23,561 nucleotides of DNA from the NCBI GenBank assembly GCA_045645165.1, contig JAZRIF010000225.1, forward strand, positions 1 to 23,561. Reading direction: 5' to 3'. Positions 7,161 to 14,473 of the stretch are shown here, in pieces; position 1 is the stretch's first letter, and each line of letters starts with the position of its first letter. Source of the stretch: CAMEON01 sp045645165. GTDB lineage: Bacteria; Bacillota; Clostridia; Oscillospirales; CAG-272. The translations under genes were made by a program, and so were the position numbers. Below the pieces are notes generated by a model. The model saw nothing but the letters and a program-made list of their open reading frames with translations. It was not told where the DNA came from and searched no databases.

Positions 7161-7183
7161 CCTCGGAAAGGATAGGTTCTCTC

Positions 7184-7402
7184 ATGATGATATTGGATCG
7201 CATCGCGCTGATCATTTCCATCATCGGCGCGCTGAACTGGGGTAGCGTAGGTCTGTTCCAGTTCGATCTGGTTGCCTGGATCTGCGGCGGCGCTTCCACC
7301 GTAGCGGCGCGGATCATCTATACCGTGGTCGCTCTGGCCGGTATCTGGTGCATCTCCCTTCTGTTCCGCTCCCGCGAATACGACGCGCTGGAGGATTCGT
7401 AA
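7184..7402 (+). CDS. DUF378 family small membrane protein
   Basis: This 72-residue protein has the DUF378 (YuzA-like) pattern: an N-terminal helix with SIIGALNWGSVGLFQFDLVAWICG, then a second hydrophobic helix (IIYTVVALAGIWCISLLF) and a short charged tail. DUF378 proteins are small two-helix inner-membrane proteins of unknown function, common in Firmicutes. The start follows AAAGGA by 11 bases; ATG 7187 is an equally possible start. It is the only plus-strand gene between holA and rpoB. It lies between the DnaA-box cluster and a convergent terminator, with a hairpin-rich leader, so it may be controlled at RNA level. Confidence 0.85.
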   Translation: MMILDRIALIISIIGALNWGSVGLFQFDLVAWICGGASTVAARIIYTVVALAGIWCISLLFRSREYDALEDS

Positions 7403-7503
7403 TTGGAGAGTGAGGAGAACGCCGAAGGGGCTTTTTGGAAACATTTTCGCTTCGTTCAGAGCGAATTTGTCTGCGGCAAATGTCGCAAATTCCCTCCGGA
7501 CTC

Positions 7504-7551
7504 CCCAAAACTTTATAAAAATATATGAAATTATATATGCAAAGTTTTGGG
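7504..7551. repeat. AT-rich palindrome
   Basis: The perfect 11-bp arms CCCAAAACTTT (7504-7514) and AAAGTTTTGGG (7541-7551) enclose an AT-only core with inner ATATAT repeats. The arm matches the AAAGTTTTTGGG box that opens the dispersed palindromic family at 3131 and 15920, so this may be a diverged relative. Confidence 0.6.
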
Positions 7552-7576
7552 TAATAGAGGTATGTTCTCTCATTTC

Positions 7577-7617
7577 AAAAAGGGTGGCTCACGATTCTGT
7601 GAGTCACCCTTGGTTTT
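7577..7617 (-). terminator. Terminator of rarA, probably bidirectional
   Basis: On the minus strand the stem AGGGTGACTCAC / GTGAGCCACCCT with loop AGAATC is followed by TTTTT, 165 nt after the rarA stop. On the plus strand the tail is TTGGTTTTGTTT, so it can also end the DUF378 transcript. Confidence 0.82.
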
Positions 7618-7631
7618 GTTTGGGAGCGGCT

Positions 7632-7683
7632 GGGGAGGGGGGAAAGGTCCATCTCAAACGCCGAAGTTCCTTTCCCCCTCCCC
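7632..7683 (-). repeat. Hairpin repeat with conserved loop, copy 2
   Basis: On the plus strand GGGGAGGGGGGAAAGG (7632-7647) pairs with CCTTTCCCCCTCCCC (7669-7683). The minus-strand loop reads AACTTCGGCGTTTGAGATGG, against AACTTCGGCGCATGAGATGG in copy 1 at 6498-6550. The arms differ between the copies but pair within each. Confidence 0.75.
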
Positions 7684-7774
7684 GGGAAGGTGGCCGTATA
7701 CGGGGCATTGCGATTGCCCCACCCCTCTATCTCCTTGGCTGGCGTCGCAGTCCACAGAGCGTTTAAAACACACC

Positions 7775-9007
7775 TTATTTCTTCTTAATCTCCCGCCAGT
7801 AGGCCGCGGCGGCTTGCTCGGTCTTGTTGGGGGCGGGCTCGTAGTAGCGCCGTCCTACCAGATCGTCGGGAAGGTACTGCTGCTCCACGTAGTGATTGGG
7901 ATACTCGTGGGGGTACTTATAGCCCTTGAACAGGGGGCTTTGCAGGTGAACGGGGATGTTTGTCCCCTTGCCCGCGTCCACGTCAGCCATGGCGGCGTGG
8001 AGGGCGTTGTAAGCCGAATTGGACTTGGGGGAGGTGGCCAGCAGCATAGCGGCGTGGATCAGAGGGATCTGCGCCTCGGGCATACCCAGTTCCCGCGCCG
8101 ACTCACAGCAAGCGCGTACAATCGCGGCGGCCTGGGGATACGCCAACCCGATATCCTCGCTGGCGATGACCTGCAAGCGGCGGATGAGAGGGAACATCTC
8201 TCCCATGGAGAGCATTTTCGCCACGTAAAACGCCGTAGCATCGGGATCGGAACCGCGGATAGACTTTTGCAGACACCCCAACAGATCGTAGTGGGTGTCC
8301 TCGTTGAAGTTGCCCACGCCGGTGTTAAAGGCGGCCACACAGTCGGATGTGATCTCGGCACCCGCCTCAAAGCCCGCGGTGAAGTAGGCGTTCTCCAAAA
8401 GCCCCACGGAGCGGCGGACGTCGCCCCCCGCTCCTTCGGCCAAAGCCAAACCCACCTTGTCCGAGATGGTGGTGGAGGTGCCGCCCTGGGCGTTCAGATG
8501 ATCCAGCGCCCGACGGAGCATTTTCAGACACTCGGCGGCGGGAACGGGCTTGAACTCAAAGAGGGAAGAACGGGAAATGATGGCGTTGTAGACGTAAAAA
8601 TGGGGATTTTCGGTGGTGGAGGCGATGAGGGTAATGCGGCCGTCCTCCATGTATTCCAGCAAGGACTGCTGCTGCTTGCGATTGAAGTACTGGATCTCGT
8701 CGAGGTAGAGCAGAATGCCGTTTGCCCCGAACATACCCTCGGTCTGGGCCAGAATGTCCTTGACGTCCTGGAGGGAAGCGGTGGTGGCATTGAGCTTGTG
8801 GAACTCCATGCCCGACTGGGCGGCGATGACCGACGCGGCGGTGGTCTTGCCCGTGCCGGGAGGGCCGTAGAAGATCATATTGGTCATGCGGCCGGCCTCG
8901 ACCATACGGCGGAGGACGCCGTTCTTGCCGAACAGGTGGGTCTGACCCACGATATCGTCCATGGTCTTGGGGCGCAGAGCGTCAGCTAAGGGTGCGTTGT
9001 GTGTCAT
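7775..9007 (-). CDS. rarA: Replication-associated recombination protein A (RarA/MgsA), AAA+ ATPase
   Basis: This 410-residue protein matches RarA/MgsA, which acts at stalled replication forks and is related to clamp-loader ATPases. It shows LADALRPKTMDDIVGQTHLFG at the N-terminus, Walker A GPPGTGKT at 48-55, Walker B LLYLDEIQ at 99-106, sensor STTENP at about 130-135, and the C-terminal MgsA region (MFPLIRRLQVIASEDIGLAYP ... LHAAMADVDAGKG ... YKYPHEYPNHYVEQQYLPD). The start is set at ATG 9007, which has AAAGGA six bases upstream; a longer reading to 9079 would run through the promoter. It is a single gene with its own perfect consensus promoter (9051-9079) and terminator (7577-7617). Confidence 0.93.
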   Translation of the reverse strand: MTHNAPLADALRPKTMDDIVGQTHLFGKNGVLRRMVEAGRMTNMIFYGPPGTGKTTAASVIAAQSGMEFHKLNATTASLQDVKDILAQTEGMFGANGILLYLDEIQYFNRKQQQSLLEYMEDGRITLIASTTENPHFYVYNAIISRSSLFEFKPVPAAECLKMLRRALDHLNAQGGTSTTISDKVGLALAEGAGGDVRRSVGLLENAYFTAGFEAGAEITSDCVAAFNTGVGNFNEDTHYDLLGCLQKSIRGSDPDATAFYVAKMLSMGEMFPLIRRLQVIASEDIGLAYPQAAAIVRACCESARELGMPEAQIPLIHAAMLLATSPKSNSAYNALHAAMADVDAGKGTNIPVHLQSPLFKGYKYPHEYPNHYVEQQYLPDDLVGRRYYEPAPNKTEQAAAAYWREIKKK

Positions 9008-9050
9008 GGCGGTTCCTTTCACGCCCGTTGGGGCGGATCTATCTTTCTTT

Positions 9051-9079
9051 ATTATACAGGATGGGTGAGGGTTTGTCAA
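9051..9079 (-). promoter_or_regulatory. Consensus sigma-A promoter of rarA
   Basis: On the minus strand TTGACA (9074-9079), 17-base spacer, TATAAT (9051-9056): both hexamers match consensus perfectly. The predicted start is about 37 nt upstream of the rarA start codon. Confidence 0.88.
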
Positions 9080-9092
9080 GTGGGGGAGGATG

Positions 9093-9118
9093 AAAAAAGG
9101 AGCGGCCGAGGCCGCTCC
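9093..9118 (-). terminator. Terminator of the LRR/collagen-like gene
   Basis: The 9-bp GC stem GGAGCGGCC / GGCCGCTCC with a 2-nt spacer is followed on the minus strand by TTTTTT, 10 nt past the gene's stop. It insulates rarA, whose -35 box lies just beyond. Confidence 0.92.
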
Positions 9119-9127
9119 TTGGGTGGG

Positions 9128-9787
9128 TTAATCGGGAACGTAGTTGTAGTGGACGGTGTAGGAGCCGGTGAAGGTATCCCACCTGATATCCTTCGTGATG
9201 GCGTTCCATTCGTCTTCGCTTCCGGTAAAGTAGATATCGGTCAATTTGGAGCAACCGAAGAACGCATATTTGCCAATTCTGGTCACACTGTCGGGAATGA
9301 CGACGGAGGTCAAGCCGGTACAACGGTAGAACGCAGAATCGCCAATGCTCGTCACGCTGTCGGATAGATGTATTTGTTTCAAGTTTGTAGAACCGCTGAA
9401 GGATTCGGGCATAATCTCCGTCACCGCCCAACCGTTGTAGGTCGCGGGGATTACGATTTCCTCCATGTATAGGGTTGTACCCGGCATTACGCCGAGCGTG
9501 CCATTGGGAAGGGGGTAATATTCCAGTCCGGGGGTGCCTTGTTCCACGACCAGAGGCCCCAGATTCACGACGTTTCCATCGGTATACGTGATGATAAACT
9601 CGCCGTTGACGATCTCTACTTTGACGATGCCTACGCCGGGGTCGCCTTTGTCTCCTTGTTCACCTTGAAAACCCGGATTCCCTGCTCCACCATTAGCGGC
9701 ATGCGGATCGGGCGCGAAAAAAATATATCCTGCAATCATGGTCATCACCAGGGCGATCATGCAGACGAGACAGGTAAGAACCTTCAT
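9128..9787 (-). CDS. Secreted or membrane-anchored protein with collagen-like triplets and BspA-type leucine-rich repeats
   Basis: This 219-residue protein has an N-terminal hydrophobic segment (about residues 3-25), likely an uncleaved anchor or signal peptide. About six collagen-like Gly-X-Y triplets follow (GNPGFQGEQGDKGDPGVG, about 36-53), then a short beta-rich module (VEIVNGEFIITYTDGNVVNLG) often found in such proteins. The C-terminal half is BspA-type LRR_5: two near-copies of the form LKQIHLSDSVTSIGDSAFYRCTG and LTSVVIPDSVTRIGKYAFFGCSK, with a diverged copy before. It would face outside the cell, perhaps in adhesion or matrix contact, as for other BspA-like proteins; the substrate is unknown. 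The start has AGGAG six bases upstream. It has its own promoter and terminator and sits alone among housekeeping genes, so it may be an accessory insertion. Confidence 0.88.
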   Translation of the reverse strand: MKVLTCLVCMIALVMTMIAGYIFFAPDPHAANGGAGNPGFQGEQGDKGDPGVGIVKVEIVNGEFIITYTDGNVVNLGPLVVEQGTPGLEYYPLPNGTLGVMPGTTLYMEEIVIPATYNGWAVTEIMPESFSGSTNLKQIHLSDSVTSIGDSAFYRCTGLTSVVIPDSVTRIGKYAFFGCSKLTDIYFTGSEDEWNAITKDIRWDTFTGSYTVHYNYVPD

Positions 9788-9817
9788 AAAAAACTCCTAC
9801 AATGTATTTGTAATTCG

Positions 9818-9846
9818 ATTATAACACAAAACTCTTCATTTGTAAA
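9818..9846 (-). promoter_or_regulatory. Sigma-A promoter of the LRR/collagen-like gene
   Basis: On the minus strand TTTACA (9841-9846), 17-base spacer, TATAAT (9818-9823). The predicted start is about 25 nt before the start codon. Confidence 0.85.
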
Positions 9847-9865
9847 CCCTTTTTTCGCTTTTTGC

Positions 9866-9899
9866 CAAAAAGCCGACGAATTTGAATTCGTCGGCTTTC
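9866..9899 (-). terminator. Terminator at the end of the yybS-ftsH gene run
   Basis: The stem AGCCGACGAATT / AATTCGTCGGCT (9871-9896) is followed on the minus strand by TTTTT. It starts 8 nt after the ftsH stop and is nearly symmetric, so it may work on both strands. Confidence 0.93.
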
Positions 9900-9903
9900 T
9901 GCA

Positions 9904-12123
9904 TTATTCATCCTTCTTGTTATAATCGAAAGGATTCTCCCCACCATTGTTCTCGGGGCTGTAATCAAAGGGGTTCTTCTTGCTGTCGGAATCGTTTCCT
10001 TCAGCGGGCGTATCTTGGCCGGCAGTCTTTTCGGCCTCCTCGCGAGCCTTTCTCTGCGCCTCAGCGGCCTTCTTCTGTTCGTTGGCCTCGCGGCTGGCCT
10101 TTTCCTTCTCGGCGGCGATGGCCTCAATCATCTCCACGGTGACGTACTCGTTCTCCATCACGGCCTTGAACTGGTCGCCGTCCATGTCTTCGTGACCCAG
10201 CAGATAGTCTGCGATGAAGTGGAGCTTGTTGATGCTACCGAGCAGCAGGGACTTGGCGCGGTTGTAAGCCTCGTCGATGATGGCGTGAATCTCCTCGTCA
10301 ATGACAGCGGCCATAGCCTCGGAGTAGTCGGCGTTGGAGGAGAAGTCGCGGCCCAGGAATACCTCGTTCTGATCCGAACCAAAGCGACGGGGACCCAGCT
10401 TTTCGGACATACCGAACAGGGTAACCATGCGCTTGGCGGTCTGTGTGGAGGACTGGATATCCGAGTAAGCACCGCTGGTCACGTCCCCGAAGATGATCTC
10501 CTCGGCGGCGCGTCCGCCCAGAGCCATGGCGATCTCGTTCTTGTAATCCTGCTTGTACATCTGGTAGCGATCCGCCTCGGGACGGAAGCTGGTGTAGCCC
10601 AGCGCACCGCGACCCGTGGGCACAATGGTGATCATGTGAACGGGATCGCAGCCCACCAGATAGCCCACGACAGCGTGACCTGCCTCGTGGTAGGCGGTGT
10701 TCTTCTTTTCGGCATCGCTCATGACGTTGGTCTTCTTCTTGGGACCCATGATGAACTTGTTGAGGGCGGCCTCGATCTCATCCATACCGATGAGGCTCTT
10801 GCCATGGCGCGCCGACAGCAGGGCGGCCTCGTTGAGGAGGTTAGCCAGATCGGCACCCGTAAAGCCGACGGTGATTCTGGCCACGCGGGCGAGGTCAACA
10901 CCGGGCTCCAGAGGCTTGTTGCGGGCATGAACCTTCAGAATGTCCTCGCGTCCCTTGATGTTGGGACGGTTGACCTGGATCTGACGGTCGAAACGGCCGG
11001 GACGGAGCAGTGCAGGGTCGAGAACGTCGGCGCGGTTGGTGGCGGCGATGACCACGATGCCCTCGTGGGAGCCGAAGCCGTCCATCTCCACCAGCAGCTG
11101 GTTCAGAGTCTGCTCGCGCTCGTCGTGACCGCCGCCCAGACCCGTACCTCTCTGACGGCCTACGGCATCGATCTCGTCGATGAAGATGATGGCAGACCCC
11201 GCCTTGCGTGCGGTATCAAACAGGTCGCGGACACGGGATGCGCCCACACCCACGTACATCTCCACGAAATCGGAACCCGAAATGGAGAAGAAGGGAACCC
11301 CGGCCTCGCCTGCCACAGCCTTGGCCAGCAGGGTCTTACCCGTACCGGGAGGGCCCATGAGCAGAACGCCATGGGGAATGCGCGCGCCCAGACGGGCGAA
11401 CTTGGTGGGAGACTTGAGGTAGTCCACGATCTCCACCAGCTCTTCCTTTTCCTCATCAGCACCGGCTACGTCGCGGAAGGTGATCTTGTTCTTGTCATCC
11501 GTGGGCATCTTGACGTGGGACTTGCCGAAGCCGCCCATCTTGGCACCGGGGGTGTTGTTCATCATCTTCTTCATGGCGAAGACGTAGAGCGCGATGAACG
11601 CTACCACAAGGATGACACCGGGAAGCAGGGAGACCCACCAGGGGAAGCTGTTGGCGGGACGGATGTCGTAATCAGCCAGAATGCCGACACCGACTCCGGC
11701 CTCAGCCTGCTCCACCGACAGCTTGTCGATGTAGGTCAGACGGGAAGCCGAGATGTCGGCCAGCTTGATCTGCTTGGCCTCCTCCAGCTTGAGCTCCACT
11801 CCTTCGGGAATGGTGTAATCCGTGACGGTTATTTCCTCACCGTTCTCATCCACCTCGGTGTGGGTGGGGAAGGTAACGACGTTGCCCTTGACGTCCAGGA
11901 AATTCCCGTCTTTATCCTTGGCGAATTCCTGATACACAAGGTAGCCCTTGCTGTAGTCCAGGACGTAGACGGCTACCTCCTCGGATACGAGAGCTTGGAT
12001 AAAATCGGCCTCGGTCACCTTTTCCCGAGCGCCCGTTGTGCCGCGATATACCAGCGCAATGGCGCCGATGAGTATGGCCGCGGCCAAAATGTAGCCGATG
12101 ATCAGCTTGAAATTACTCTTCAT
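9904..12123 (-). CDS. ftsH: ATP-dependent zinc metalloprotease FtsH
   Basis: This 739-residue membrane AAA+ protease degrades misfolded membrane proteins and regulatory substrates as a hexamer. TM1 is at about 8-27, an extracytoplasmic domain at about 28-160, TM2 at about 162-186. The AAA module has Walker A GPPGTGKT (257-264), Walker B IIFIDEID (312-319) and the second region of homology (ATNRADVLDPALLRPGRFDR, 361-380). The zinc protease motif HEAGH is at 479-483, with the third ligand probably Asp in GAYSDIQSS. The C-terminal tail (from about 672) is a charged, Ala/Glu/Lys-rich coiled-coil-like stretch followed by two copies of NPFDY. The ATG has GGAGGA five bases upstream. It ends the minus-strand gene run; hpt and tilS lie upstream, an order typical of Firmicutes. 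A putative promoter is at 12231-12236. Confidence 0.96.
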   Translation of the reverse strand: MKSNFKLIIGYILAAAILIGAIALVYRGTTGAREKVTEADFIQALVSEEVAVYVLDYSKGYLVYQEFAKDKDGNFLDVKGNVVTFPTHTEVDENGEEITVTDYTIPEGVELKLEEAKQIKLADISASRLTYIDKLSVEQAEAGVGVGILADYDIRPANSFPWWVSLLPGVILVVAFIALYVFAMKKMMNNTPGAKMGGFGKSHVKMPTDDKNKITFRDVAGADEEKEELVEIVDYLKSPTKFARLGARIPHGVLLMGPPGTGKTLLAKAVAGEAGVPFFSISGSDFVEMYVGVGASRVRDLFDTARKAGSAIIFIDEIDAVGRQRGTGLGGGHDEREQTLNQLLVEMDGFGSHEGIVVIAATNRADVLDPALLRPGRFDRQIQVNRPNIKGREDILKVHARNKPLEPGVDLARVARITVGFTGADLANLLNEAALLSARHGKSLIGMDEIEAALNKFIMGPKKKTNVMSDAEKKNTAYHEAGHAVVGYLVGCDPVHMITIVPTGRGALGYTSFRPEADRYQMYKQDYKNEIAMALGGRAAEEIIFGDVTSGAYSDIQSSTQTAKRMVTLFGMSEKLGPRRFGSDQNEVFLGRDFSSNADYSEAMAAVIDEEIHAIIDEAYNRAKSLLLGSINKLHFIADYLLGHEDMDGDQFKAVMENEYVTVEMIEAIAAEKEKASREANEQKKAAEAQRKAREEAEKTAGQDTPAEGNDSDSKKNPFDYSPENNGGENPFDYNKKDE

Positions 12124-12158
12124 TTCATTCCTCCGTTCATTGCCGGAATTTGTCTATA

Positions 12159-12179
12159 TCGGGTTTGGCAGACCCGATT
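12159..12179 (-). promoter_or_regulatory. Hairpin in the ftsH leader
   Basis: The arms ATCGGGT and ACCCGAT form a perfect 7-bp stem about 35 nt before the ftsH start, with no T-run on either strand. It may affect mRNA stability or translation; the function is unknown. Confidence 0.4.
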
Positions 12180-12230
12180 TGCATAACACACCGCGATATT
12201 TTGGGCGGGCGTGGATACAACACGAAGATA

Positions 12231-12236
12231 AGTATA
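12231..12236 (-). promoter_or_regulatory. Putative extended -10 promoter of ftsH
   Basis: The minus strand reads TGTGGTATACT, giving TATACT with an upstream TGG (extended -10). No good -35 hexamer is visible 17 bases upstream (A-rich). It would give a leader of about 100 nt. Confidence 0.5.
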
Positions 12237-12307
12237 CCACACGACTATGAATTTTTTATGAAAATCCATGCAGTTTCCCGTGAATGTTTGCAATTACAAG
12301 GCCGTAA

Positions 12308-12877
12308 TTACTTTTCGTAGACCTCGCGCTTGAGAATGCCTACGAAGGGCAGGTTGCGGTACTTCTCGTCGTAGTCCAGACCGTAGCCCACCACGAACTC
12401 GTCGGGGATGGTGGTACCGCAGAAGTCGGGCACGAAATCCACCTCGCGGCGGGAGGGCTTGTCGAGCAGGGTGCAGGTGCGCACGCTGTGGGCGTTGCGG
12501 TTTTTCAGAAGCTGGGTCAAGCGGGACAGCGTGCGACCGGAATCCACGATGTCCTCAACCACGAGCAGGTCAATATCCTGCAGGTCGTCGCGGTTGAGAT
12601 CCAGGGAGACCTTGATCTCGCCCGAGGACTTGGTGCCCGCGCCGTAGGAGGAGACCTTCATGAATTCCAGCTCGATGGGGAGGGTCAGACGCTTCATGAG
12701 ATCGGCGGCGAAGGGCATGGAGCCCTTGAGGATGACCACCATAACCAGGCGGCGGCCGCTGTTTTCATAGGTGGCCTGTACCTCGGCGCCGATGCGATCC
12801 ACCATAGCGGAGATCTCCTCGGAGGTGATGAGGATGGAGCCACAATCGTTGTACAGTGCAGGGATCTGATGATTCAT
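12308..12877 (-). CDS. hpt: Hypoxanthine phosphoribosyltransferase
   Basis: This 189-residue protein transfers phosphoribose from PRPP to hypoxanthine and guanine in purine salvage. The PRPP-binding signature VVEDIVDSGRT lies at about 106-116, with the catalytic acidic pair Glu-Asp, followed by LLDKPSRRE and the C-terminal DEFVVGYGLDYDEKYRNLPFVG typical of bacterial HPRT. The start is set at ATG 12877 because AAAGGA lies seven bases upstream; the in-frame ATG at 12901 has no such site. It sits between tilS (57-nt gap) and ftsH, the conserved Firmicutes order in which HprT also interacts with TilS in some species (known from Listeria and Bacillus; not visible here). Confidence 0.95.
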   Translation of the reverse strand: MNHQIPALYNDCGSILITSEEISAMVDRIGAEVQATYENSGRRLVMVVILKGSMPFAADLMKRLTLPIELEFMKVSSYGAGTKSSGEIKVSLDLNRDDLQDIDLLVVEDIVDSGRTLSRLTQLLKNRNAHSVRTCTLLDKPSRREVDFVPDFCGTTIPDEFVVGYGLDYDEKYRNLPFVGILKREVYEK

Positions 12878-12934
12878 AGTATATTCCTTTCTTGAAATCA
12901 TTTTTCAAGGGATTTTCAATTTCGTGTGAGTCGC

Positions 12935-14362
12935 TCAAGAGAGCCATACCGTGATCCGCAGGCACGAGCCCTCTTTCGGGGCGGGGAATCCGTCGCGGAA
13001 CGCGGCGCCGGGATACCAGAGAGGATCTCCGTTTGGGAGACAGATCAGGGGAATGCGGTCGCGGAGATGCGGGGGGATGTCTTTGTCGCACAGAAGCTTT
13101 TTGAGTTTCTTGTGCATGCCGTGGGAAAGAATTTCGTCACCTGCCTCCCGACACCGTGCCATAAGAGGGAGGGGAAGCGTGGCAGGGAACACCGCAGATG
13201 CCCATACGCCGTCTCCTTCCCTGGGAGAGAGCGGTTCGGGGGAGGACTCGATCAGAACGGCCACATCCTGTCCCCACTTCGTATAGCCTTTGGACAGAAG
13301 AAGCGGCTCGGCAGAAGGAAGGGGACTAAATGCCTCGGCGGGGCGGATATACAGCCACTCTCCCCGCACGCGGGCTTCCATCCCGCGGGGAAGTGTGACC
13401 GCGGATTCGGGAATACCCTTTTGGATCAGCTCACAGAGCGCCTCCAGATGGGCGGCGGATAATGTGCCGGCGGTCGATAGACCGCGCCCGTCGTGGGGAT
13501 TCGCCTTTTCGGTCACGCGCTCGTAGAGGATCGCCATCATGCGCTTGGCAATGGCGGGGTGATGGCTTTGCAGGCGATCCAGCCGTAAGCCATCTCCTTC
13601 AAGGGAGAGGGCGTCGGACACCTGCGCCTCGGCCAAACCCGTCAGACACTCTTCGTCTTCGCGAGCCGCGCGAGAAAGCCGCGTGGCGGCTCGCTGGGGA
13701 ATATCTTTACCAGCCAATTCTTCCAGAGCAGGAGTGATGGTGTGGCGCAAACGGTTGCGGGTGTAGGCTGTTTCTTCGTTTGTGGAGTCTGTGACGTAGT
13801 CCAACCCCATTTCAGCACAAACGCGGAGAATATCCCGCTTCGTCCAGTCCAGCAAGGGGCGGACGACAGTCAGCTCGGAGCCGTCCTCCGTAAGTCCGAT
13901 CACACGGAAAGGAGGAATGCCCCCCATGCCTCGGGTTCCGCTTCCCCGCAACAGCCGATCCAGAACCGTTTCCAGATTGTCATCAGCATGGTGGGCGGTG
14001 AGCAGAATCGGAATGCTGTGAGCCTGCATGGCACAGAGGAAGAACTCGTACCGCGCCCGTCGGGCAACGGTCTCCAGACTTTCCCCCGACTCAGCGGCCA
14101 TGGCGGGAATGTCGGCATGCTCCACGATCAAAGGAACACCCAGCCTTTCGCAAAGCCGGCGGCAAAACGCTTCGTCCCGGTCCGCCTCCTCACCGCGAAT
14201 GCCGTGATGAAGGTGGGCGGCCATGATCCGTCCGCCAATCGCTACCCCAGGCTCGCGCTCCAAAAGCGCGCGGACAGAAAGCTCCAACAGGAGCCTCGAA
14301 TCCGCGCCGCCGGATAAGGCGACCAGATACGCAGACGCAGAGGGCAGACGAAAGGTGGGCAT
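12935..14362 (-). CDS. tilS: tRNA(Ile)-lysidine synthetase
   Basis: This 475-residue enzyme attaches lysine to C34 of tRNA-Ile2 with ATP, changing its codon reading from AUG to AUA. The PP-loop SGGADS is at residues 17-22. Further family motifs are HLHHGIRGEEADRDEAFCRRLC, the TAHHADDNLET segment with the RGSGTRGMGGI loop, and the C-terminal TilS domain (GDEILSHGMHKKLKKLLCDKDIPPHLRDRIPLI). The ATG has AAGGAGG about six bases upstream. It ends in TGA, which helps show that TGA is read as stop here. It lies between dnaB and hpt in the same run; the 111-nt gap to dnaB holds palindrome copy C. Confidence 0.95.
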   Translation of the reverse strand: MPTFRLPSASAYLVALSGGADSRLLLELSVRALLEREPGVAIGGRIMAAHLHHGIRGEEADRDEAFCRRLCERLGVPLIVEHADIPAMAAESGESLETVARRARYEFFLCAMQAHSIPILLTAHHADDNLETVLDRLLRGSGTRGMGGIPPFRVIGLTEDGSELTVVRPLLDWTKRDILRVCAEMGLDYVTDSTNEETAYTRNRLRHTITPALEELAGKDIPQRAATRLSRAAREDEECLTGLAEAQVSDALSLEGDGLRLDRLQSHHPAIAKRMMAILYERVTEKANPHDGRGLSTAGTLSAAHLEALCELIQKGIPESAVTLPRGMEARVRGEWLYIRPAEAFSPLPSAEPLLLSKGYTKWGQDVAVLIESSPEPLSPREGDGVWASAVFPATLPLPLMARCREAGDEILSHGMHKKLKKLLCDKDIPPHLRDRIPLICLPNGDPLWYPGAAFRDGFPAPKEGSCLRITVWLS

Positions 14363-14401
14363 ATCAGCCTCCTTGAAATGGGTAAATAATGACTTGCTGA
14401 A

Positions 14402-14446
14402 GTTCTTGGGAGTTCTTAGAACCCTTCTTTCAAGAAGGGTTCTAAG
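14402..14446 (+). repeat. Dispersed palindromic element, copy C
   Basis: The box AGTTCTTGGGA (14401-14411) is followed by 15-bp arms CTTAGAACCCTTCTT (14415-14429) and AAGAAGGGTTCTAAG (14432-14446), then GCCGCCGGAGGC as in copy B. In dnaB sense it lies about 27 nt after the dnaB stop. Confidence 0.8.
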
Positions 14447-14473
14447 CCGCCGGAGGCCGCTCTCGCGAGCCCC

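Larger units (their letters stand above)
6347..7183. other. 837-nt non-coding region with hairpin repeat, DnaA-box cluster and structured leader
   Basis: No convincing gene is present; open frames here are short, lack ribosome binding sites and overlap repeats. The region holds the holA terminator, hairpin repeat copy 1 (6498-6550), a cluster of DnaA-box-like nonamers (6637-6944), T-rich tandem repeats (6946-6985) and a hairpin-rich leader before the DUF378 gene (7033-7160). Confidence 0.75.
7403..7774. other. 372-nt intergenic region: palindrome, convergent terminator, hairpin repeat copy 2
   Basis: No gene is supported. It contains an AT-rich palindrome (7504-7551), a terminator usable on both strands (7577-7617), hairpin repeat copy 2 (7632-7683) and a small hairpin GGGGCA-TTGCGAT-TGCCCC near 7702-7720. 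Confidence 0.7.

Noticed and set aside
7403..7500. Possible small RNA or coding remnant after the DUF378 gene
   Set aside because: Only short inverted repeats such as TTCGCT / AGCGAA are present; no promoter or clear structure.
10015..12186. 723-codon plus-strand open frame opposite ftsH
   Set aside because: It is a shadow of ftsH, whose motifs are unambiguous on the minus strand.
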